From CAZIMM01 sp964540415 (GTDB lineage: Bacteria; Bacillota; Clostridia; Oscillospirales; Acutalibacteraceae), in contig CAZIMM010000086.1 in NCBI GenBank assembly GCA_964540415.1, positions 1-9,104 on the forward strand: DNA of 9,104 nt, in the 5' to 3' direction. A program made the translations under genes and the position numbers. This document shows positions 5,565 to 9,104 of the stretch, in pieces; position 1 is the first letter of the stretch, and each line of letters begins with the position of its first letter. The notes beneath the pieces were generated by a model, which searched no databases, was not told the origin of the DNA, and was given only the letters and a program-made list of their open reading frames with translations.

Positions 5565-6773
5565 ATGAAATACACGCGTCAAGAGGTTATGCAGTTTGTG
5601 GTTGAGGAGGATGTCAAATTCATCCGCCTCGCTTTTTGCGATGTTTTCGGCAAGCAGAAAAACATTTCGATTCTCTCAAACGAGCTTGACAGGGCTTTTG
5701 AATACGGAATTGCATTTGACGCCTCATCTATTGACGGCTTCGGCGATGAAACGCGCTCGGATTTGCTTTTGCATCCCGATCCGTCAACGCTCGTCATTCT
5801 GCCGTGGCGACCCGAGCACGGCAAGGTTGTGCGCATGTTCTGCGACATCACCCGCCCTGACGGAACGCCTTTTGATGGTGACACACGCAGGCTGCTCAAA
5901 GACGCTGTTGAAGCAGCCGAGGCAGCGGGGCATAAGTTCATGTTCGGCTCCGAGCTTGAATTTTACCTTTTTGAATGCGATGAAAACGGCAGCCCAACAA
6001 AAAAGCCGTACGACAACGCGGGATATATGGACATTGCACCCTACGACAAGGGCGAAAACATCCGCCGCGAAATTTGCATGACGCTTGAGCAAATGGGAAT
6101 CTGCCCTGAAAGCTCCCACCACGAGGGCGGCCCGGGACAAAACGAAATTGACTTCCGTTATTCCGACCCGCTGGCCGCTGCCGACAACGCGGTAACATTC
6201 TGCGCCGTTGTCAAAACGGTTGCAAACCGCAACGGCTTGGAGGCGGATTTTTCACCGAAGCCGCTTGAGAATCAGCCCGGCAGCGGCATGCACATCAACT
6301 TTTCGTTCAAAAGCAGCAGCGGCGATTCTGCAATCGGCAAAGCAATTGCCGGCGTGCTCACCAACATTTCGGATATGACCGTTTTTCTCAACCCCACCGA
6401 AGAATCATACAAGCGTCTCGGCAACAACAAGGCGCCGAATTACATTTCGTGGTCGGCTGAAAACCGCTCGCAGCTTGTCAGAATTCCGGCAGCGTTCGGC
6501 GATTTCAGGCGTGCTGAGCTGCGCTCGCCCGACCCTTGCGCCAACCCGTATATTGCCTATGCGCTGATGATATACGCAGGACTTTCCGGAATAGAAAACG
6601 GCTCGGAGCTGCCGAGCGCAACCGACATCAACCTTTACACCTCACCGAATGAAGTTACGCAAAGCCTTGCAAAGCTGCCCGCAACTCTTGCGCAAGCAAA
6701 AAAAGCGGCAGAAAACAGCAGCTTTATTGCCGCTCATCTGCCGAAAACAATAATAGATTCTTATTTGCAATAA
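5565..6773 (+). CDS. glnA: Glutamine synthetase type I, short clostridial form
   Basis: A 402-residue type I glutamine synthetase. Expected active-site motifs are present: FDASSIDGF (51-59), GSELEFYLF (128-136) with metal ligands Glu130 and Glu132, HHEGGPGQNEIDF (185-197), PGSGMHINF (238-246) with His243, ENRSQLVRIP (299-308) and ELRSPDP (318-324). It is about 40 residues shorter than classic enzymes of about 440-470, mainly at the C-terminus. Two regulatory or catalytic positions differ: the flap reads LGNNKAPNY (285-293), with Lys289 where GYEAP normally has a catalytic Glu, and the region after SSIDGF lacks the Arg used for feedback inhibition in Bacillus-type enzymes. DINLY (354-358) resembles the adenylylation-site segment, but no adenylyltransferase is seen. 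The ATG at 5565 is chosen by family start and by the AGG at 5554-5556; the gap after the previous gene is 22 bases. It supplies glutamine to the upstream glutamate synthase. Confidence 0.9.
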   Translation: MKYTRQEVMQFVVEEDVKFIRLAFCDVFGKQKNISILSNELDRAFEYGIAFDASSIDGFGDETRSDLLLHPDPSTLVILPWRPEHGKVVRMFCDITRPDGTPFDGDTRRLLKDAVEAAEAAGHKFMFGSELEFYLFECDENGSPTKKPYDNAGYMDIAPYDKGENIRREICMTLEQMGICPESSHHEGGPGQNEIDFRYSDPLAAADNAVTFCAVVKTVANRNGLEADFSPKPLENQPGSGMHINFSFKSSSGDSAIGKAIAGVLTNISDMTVFLNPTEESYKRLGNNKAPNYISWSAENRSQLVRIPAAFGDFRRAELRSPDPCANPYIAYALMIYAGLSGIENGSELPSATDINLYTSPNEVTQSLAKLPATLAQAKKAAENSSFIAAHLPKTIIDSYLQ

Positions 6774-6809
6774 TTATTTACATCAATTAAAACTGAAGGA
6801 GGGCTTGCG

Positions 6810-7403
6810 TTGCAGACAAAAGAACAGATTTACAGCGTTCTTGTTGTTTCATCATCGGAGCGGTTTAACACTTCTCTGCGCGCGCTGCTCTCCGAAGCGG
6901 AATTTGCCCCCGTTCACACAGCGGGCAGCGTCAGCCGCGCACGGCGTGCTTTAAGTGAGCGGAATTATGACCTGATTGTTATAAACGCGCCACTGCCCGA
7001 CGATTTCGGGCAAAAACTTGCNNNNNNNNNNGTTGACTGCTGTCAAAGCAAAAGCACCGTTTCGCTTCTGCTCGTCAAAAGCGATGTCTATGAAGAAATC
7101 AACAGTAAGGTTACGGACTTCGGCGTTTTTACAATGCGCAAGCCCGTATCAACCGTCTCAATGCGTCAGGCTTTTGACTGGATGAAGGCAATGCGTGAAC
7201 GCCTGCGCGGGCTTGAAAAGAAAGCACTGTCGCTCGAAGATAAGATGGCGGAAATTCGCATTGTGAACCGCGCGAAATGGGCACTGATTGAATCATGCAA
7301 AATGACGGAAGCGGATGCGCACAGGTTCATTGAAAAGCAAGCGATGGACCGCTGCGTCACACGGCGTGAAATTGCCGAGGGTATACTTAACACATACAAA
7401 TAG
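6810..7403 (+). CDS. nitR: ANTAR-domain antiterminator with degenerate receiver (NitR-like)
   Basis: A 197-residue protein (with a 10-N gap) beginning with TTG at 6810, supported by GAAGGAGGG at 6795-6803. Residues about 8-125 form a receiver-like fold, but the acidic pair is Ser14-Ser15 and the phospho-acceptor Asp is Asn59 (DLIVINAPLPDD); Lys111 of RKP remains. This predicts no phosphorylation. A coiled-coil linker (about 128-150) leads into an ANTAR RNA-binding domain with KMAEIRIVNRAKWALIE, EADAHRFIEKQAMDR and RREIAEGIL. The ANTAR family binds hexaloop hairpins in nascent RNA and prevents termination. Position directly after glnA matches NitR of solventogenic clostridia. Its likely targets are the hexaloop hairpins at 462-481 and in the glnN leader, giving autoregulation of its own operon. 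Codon 71 reads GCN (Ala) whatever the N. Confidence 0.88.
   Translation: MQTKEQIYSVLVVSSSERFNTSLRALLSEAEFAPVHTAGSVSRARRALSERNYDLIVINAPLPDDFGQKLXXXXVDCCQSKSTVSLLLVKSDVYEEINSKVTDFGVFTMRKPVSTVSMRQAFDWMKAMRERLRGLEKKALSLEDKMAEIRIVNRAKWALIESCKMTEADAHRFIEKQAMDRCVTRREIAEGILNTYK
7022..7031. other. Assembly gap (10 N) inside the ANTAR gene
   Basis: Ten N bases in a row, the same length as the second gap at 8450-8459, so probably a placeholder of unknown true size. The reading frame happens to continue on both sides. It falls between receiver strands beta3 and beta4, and the segment would be about two residues longer than I would expect, so a few bases may be wrong in either direction. Confidence 0.95.
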
Positions 7404-7452
7404 CGTTTTTCAAAGTTTATATTCTTTTGCTGCTGTTAATATTACTTTTTTT

Positions 7453-7530
7453 GGTGGGTGAACAAAGCAAACGGAACAAACGGGAAAGGCACAGGTGGGT
7501 GAAGTTTGTATCAAACTCGTGTCCTTTGCC
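7453..7530 (+). ncRNA. Candidate structured RNA element downstream of nitR
   Basis: A long imperfect hairpin: GGAAAGG (7483-7489) pairs with CCTTTgCC (7523-7530), CAC (7490-7492) with GTG (7519-7521), and AGTTTG (7503-7508) with CAAACT (7512-7517) around a TAT triloop. The strand opposite C7518 has a 10-base bulge AGGTGGGTGA. The decamer GGTGGGTGAA occurs twice, in that bulge region (7494-7503) and 41 bases earlier (7453-7462). An alternative pairing, CTCGT (7516-7520) with ACGAG (7532-7536), would disrupt the main stem. An intrinsic terminator follows at once. I do not recognise it as a known riboswitch class. It could be a structured 3' UTR, a small RNA or a dispersed intergenic repeat. Confidence 0.4.
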
Positions 7531-7537
7531 AACGAGA

Positions 7538-7563
7538 AAAGCATCCCGTAAGGGGTGCTTTTT
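7538..7563 (+). terminator. Intrinsic terminator after the nitrogen operon
   Basis: AAAGCATCCC (7538-7547) pairs with GGGGTGCTTT (7552-7561), ten pairs with one G-U, closed by a GTAA (GNRA) tetraloop; the T-rich end runs 7559-7563. It is the first convincing terminator after the operon's last stop at 7403, so the operon transcript probably has a 3' tail of about 160 bases that includes the structured element before it. Confidence 0.85.
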
Positions 7564-7643
7564 GAACTCTTAAAACGCGTTGAAATTTTCACTGTATATA
7601 TGAAGGAGCATGAACAGGCATTACATTTCTGTGTTTTATCCTA

Positions 7644-7673
7644 AGCAAGCTTGCCGTTATCGGCATGCTTGCT
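7644..7673. repeat. Strong palindromic hairpin of unknown role
   Basis: AGCAAGC (7644-7650) and TGCCG (7652-7656) pair with CGGCA (7661-7665) and GCTTGCT (7667-7673) around a TTAT loop, twelve pairs with a single T-T mismatch. Neither strand has a T run after it, so it is not a typical terminator. It lies in the 377-base gap between the nitrogen operon and the next gene. It may be a protein-binding palindrome, a transcript-stabilising hairpin or a small repeat. The rest of this gap is AT-rich with no other support for a gene. Confidence 0.6.
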
Positions 7674-7695
7674 GAATTAATTTCTGAATATTTTC

Positions 7696-7724
7696 TTGAT
7701 TTTTTGCCGCTGATATTGTATTCT
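7696..7724 (+). promoter_or_regulatory. Weak candidate promoter for the glycosidase-like gene
   Basis: TTGATT (7696-7701) and TATTCT (7719-7724) are separated by 17 bases, each matching four of six consensus positions. It lies about 55 bases before the next start codon. The match is poor and the region is AT-rich, so this may be chance. Confidence 0.3.
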
Positions 7725-7780
7725 GTTTTTGATTGAAAGCGACGAATTATGCTGCCTGCAAAAATAACGGGGTGTAAAAC

Positions 7781-8707
7781 ATGAAAGAGATAAATTACAA
7801 CTCAAAAACCACCATGGCGGACGCTCCGCGGATAAAAAAGCTCGGAGTTATTTCGCAGTGCTGTGAAATGACTCCGATAGTCAAAAACGCAGTCCGTTAC
7901 AGGGTGGAAACCAACCCGGAAGGCGACCCGGAGAAATGCGTGTTCGATGGAGGGTTTTGGGTAAAAAGACTTGACACCGGTGAAATCTCAGGTCTTATCG
8001 GTGAGCATTTTCACTATTTCTCCGCATATTGCGAGGGTGACACGGTTTATGTTTTCGGCACAAACGAGCAAAAAAACGGTGTCTGGGGCGGCAACACAAT
8101 CCGTGTGTTTTATTCGGACAATCTTGCGGATTGGAAAGAAAAGGACATAATCAAAAAGGACGGCTGGAAGCTATACAATACCTCCGTTTGCAAAGACAGA
8201 GACGGCTATTCAATGGCTTTTGAGGTTGGCGAGCCTGCAGAGAAGGTCGGAAGGCCGTTCACAATATTTTTCGCGCATTCAAAGGATTTGCTTCATTGGA
8301 AAACACTTGATGACGACATCTGCTATTCAAAGGCACGGTATGTTGCCTGCCCTGCGCTAAGATACCCGGGTGACGGATATTACTATATGATTTGCCTGGA
8401 AGAATTGCCGCTTCAAAGATATGCACCCTATATTTACCGAAGCCGGGATNNNNNNNNNNTTCACAACCCGGTTTTATGGATTAGTAAGGAGGACAGAATT
8501 CCGGCGTACGGCACATCCTTCGACGATGAAACTCTGCAAAAAATCCGCTCATATATGAATATCAATAACTGCGATTTAGACTTTTGCGAATTTGAAGGCA
8601 AAACATATATTAATTACCTCACCGGCAACCAGCTCGGCACCGGATTTATGTGCGAAGCGGTCTATGATGGCAGCGAAAAAGATTTTCTTCAAGCGCATTT
8701 CAGGTAA
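7781..8707 (+). CDS. Beta-propeller glycosidase-like protein (GH43/GH32-type fold), function unknown
   Basis: About 308 residues, interrupted by a 10-N gap near residue 224. The repeating strand pattern with aromatic-rich turns looks like a five-bladed beta-propeller hydrolase or related protein: FHYFSAYCEGDTVYVFGTN, IRVFYSDNLADWKEKDII, FFAHSKDLLHWKTL and YVACPALRYPGDGYYYMICL each resemble a blade with the S-D/K-L-W motif common in GH43, GH32 and GH130 relatives. The C-terminal stretch NNCDLDFCEFEGKTYINYL and EAVYDGSEKDFLQAHF is familiar from uncharacterised Bacillota proteins of this sort. There is no signal peptide, so it is probably cytoplasmic. The start at 7781 has a weak GGGGTG at 7769-7774. 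It is flanked by terminators on both sides and appears monocistronic, unrelated to nitrogen. Substrate and catalytic residues cannot be assigned. Confidence 0.6.
   Translation: MKEINYNSKTTMADAPRIKKLGVISQCCEMTPIVKNAVRYRVETNPEGDPEKCVFDGGFWVKRLDTGEISGLIGEHFHYFSAYCEGDTVYVFGTNEQKNGVWGGNTIRVFYSDNLADWKEKDIIKKDGWKLYNTSVCKDRDGYSMAFEVGEPAEKVGRPFTIFFAHSKDLLHWKTLDDDICYSKARYVACPALRYPGDGYYYMICLEELPLQRYAPYIYRSRDXXXXHNPVLWISKEDRIPAYGTSFDDETLQKIRSYMNINNCDLDFCEFEGKTYINYLTGNQLGTGFMCEAVYDGSEKDFLQAHFR
8450..8459. other. Assembly gap (10 N) inside the glycosidase-like gene
   Basis: Ten N, with the frame kept across the gap (SRD before, HNPVLW after). The missing piece should include the rest of a W-containing blade turn, so the true gap may be slightly longer than shown. 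Confidence 0.95.
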
Positions 8708-8733
8708 CAATATGTTATACACCCATATAGATT

Positions 8734-8762
8734 TCAGCCGTGGATTTCACGGCTGATTTTTT
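8734..8762 (+). terminator. Intrinsic terminator after the glycosidase-like gene
   Basis: TCAGCCGTG (8734-8742) and CACGGCTGA (8748-8756) form a perfect nine-pair stem with a GATTT loop, followed by T6 (8757-8762). It lies 26 bases after the stop at 8705-8707. The T run occurs only in the plus orientation. Confidence 0.9.
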
Positions 8763-8784
8763 CCGCAACCAGCTCCGCAAACCT

Positions 8785-9070
8785 CTACGTCCTATTCGGT
8801 GCGGCGAGGATTGTTACGTCGTCAAGCTTGCCGCTGTTTATCCAATTTATGATTCTCTGCGGCGCGCAGTTGACAAGCTCCGCAACTTCCTTTGCCGTCA
8901 GCGCGTCGGGATAATCCGCCCACAGCTTTGCAAGTATTTCGCTAATGCGCGGCAGTTTTCTGCTGTTGACTCCGAAAGCGGCTCACCAGTTGCCGGATAT
9001 CCGTTAAATGTGCGTTTACTCGCGTTGCGGGCACTGATGAGCCAAAAACTGTAGGTTTGTCAATGATGTG
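8785..9070 (-). pseudogene. Broken helix-turn-helix DNA-binding protein gene
   Basis: Two minus-strand reading frames together look like one damaged protein. The downstream frame (8982-8785) encodes RISEILAKLWADYPDALTA, KEVAELVNCAPQRIINWINS and GKLDDVTILAAPNRT, a good helix-turn-helix of the excisionase/MerR-like sort, then a TAG at 8787-8785. This frame has no ATG, GTG or TTG after the TGA at 8985-8983. The upstream frame (9070-8942) encodes HIIDKPTVFGSS, TRVNAHLTDIRQLVSRF and then stops; it also lacks a good start. A one-base frameshift between about 8980 and 8950 would join them. After the TAG the frame stays open for 16 codons (RFAELVAEKISREIHG) to a TGA inside the terminator at 8736-8734, so the TAG may be a second lesion. 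Possibly a remnant of a mobile element; sequencing error is an alternative. Confidence 0.55.
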
Positions 9071-9104
9071 TTACAAAATCAGAAAACTTCGCCGTTGAGC
9101 TTGA

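Noticed and set aside
7453..7563. Known riboswitch class (c-di-GMP, guanidine, fluoride, THF and similar) downstream of nitR
   Set aside because: None of the conserved core sequences I know for these classes is present, and no gene start follows closely.
7410..7592. Minus-strand reading frame of 60 codons across the structured element
   Set aside because: It runs through a terminator and a hairpin in reverse; the apparent residues reflect the RNA-like repeats rather than a protein.
7610..7675. Small plus-strand ORF of 21 codons ending in the palindrome, with AAGGAG upstream
   Set aside because: The ribosome binding site is only one base from the ATG and the sequence is dominated by the hairpin; there is no further support.
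8785..8787. TAG recoding (amber read as an amino acid) in the helix-turn-helix gene
   Set aside because: nitR ends at a normal TAG in the same window and there is no suppressor tRNA or phage context; a nonsense mutation or true stop is simpler.
8740..9054. Plus-strand reading frame of 104 codons at the right end
   Set aside because: It starts within a terminator stem and is antisense to the helix-turn-helix remnant, which has clearer protein character.

Overview
The window looks like a scaffold from an uncultured Clostridia (Bacillota) chromosome, most likely Oscillospirales-like. The reasons are moderate GC, clear sigma-A promoters and AGGAG-type ribosome binding sites. The gene set also fits: a type III glutamine synthetase, a type I glutamine synthetase followed by an ANTAR regulator of the NitR kind, and a glutamate synthase split into separate polypeptides. 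The taxonomic call is inference from gene content and style. Two runs of exactly 10 N (7022-7031 and 8450-8459) show that this is a scaffolded draft.

Layout. Positions 1-179 (minus) hold the first 59 codons of glnN, the type III glutamine synthetase, which runs off the left edge. Positions 180-542 are a dense regulatory region with two divergent consensus promoters. The leftward promoter feeds a glnN leader with two tandem hexaloop-plus-terminator modules. The rightward promoter feeds a leader with one such module. Positions 543-7403 (plus) form one compact operon: a glutaminase subunit, an Fe-S/FMN synthase subunit, a four-cluster ferredoxin, an FAD/NAD(P) oxidoreductase, a GXGXG beta-helix subunit, a type I glutamine synthetase and an ANTAR antiterminator. 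Its first junctions overlap by 1-4 bases. Positions 7404-7780 hold a structured RNA-like element ending in an intrinsic terminator, another strong hairpin, and a weak candidate promoter. Positions 7781-8707 encode a beta-propeller glycosidase-like protein with its own terminator. The right end (minus, about 9070-8785) carries remains of a broken helix-turn-helix gene.

How it works together. The operon is a GS-GOGAT nitrogen assimilation pathway. Type I GS makes glutamine; GltS releases ammonia from it inside the complex; the FMN subunit reductively aminates 2-oxoglutarate; and the ferredoxin and flavoprotein appear to bring in electrons. The operon ends with its probable regulator. All three leader hairpins carry a hexaloop with A at position 1 and G at position 4, the signature bound by ANTAR proteins. 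Each overlaps the 5' arm of an intrinsic terminator. The most interesting reading is that the ANTAR protein controls both divergent GS units by antitermination, in a design where each transcript starts essentially at the hexaloop hairpin and where I can find no canonical second hexaloop.
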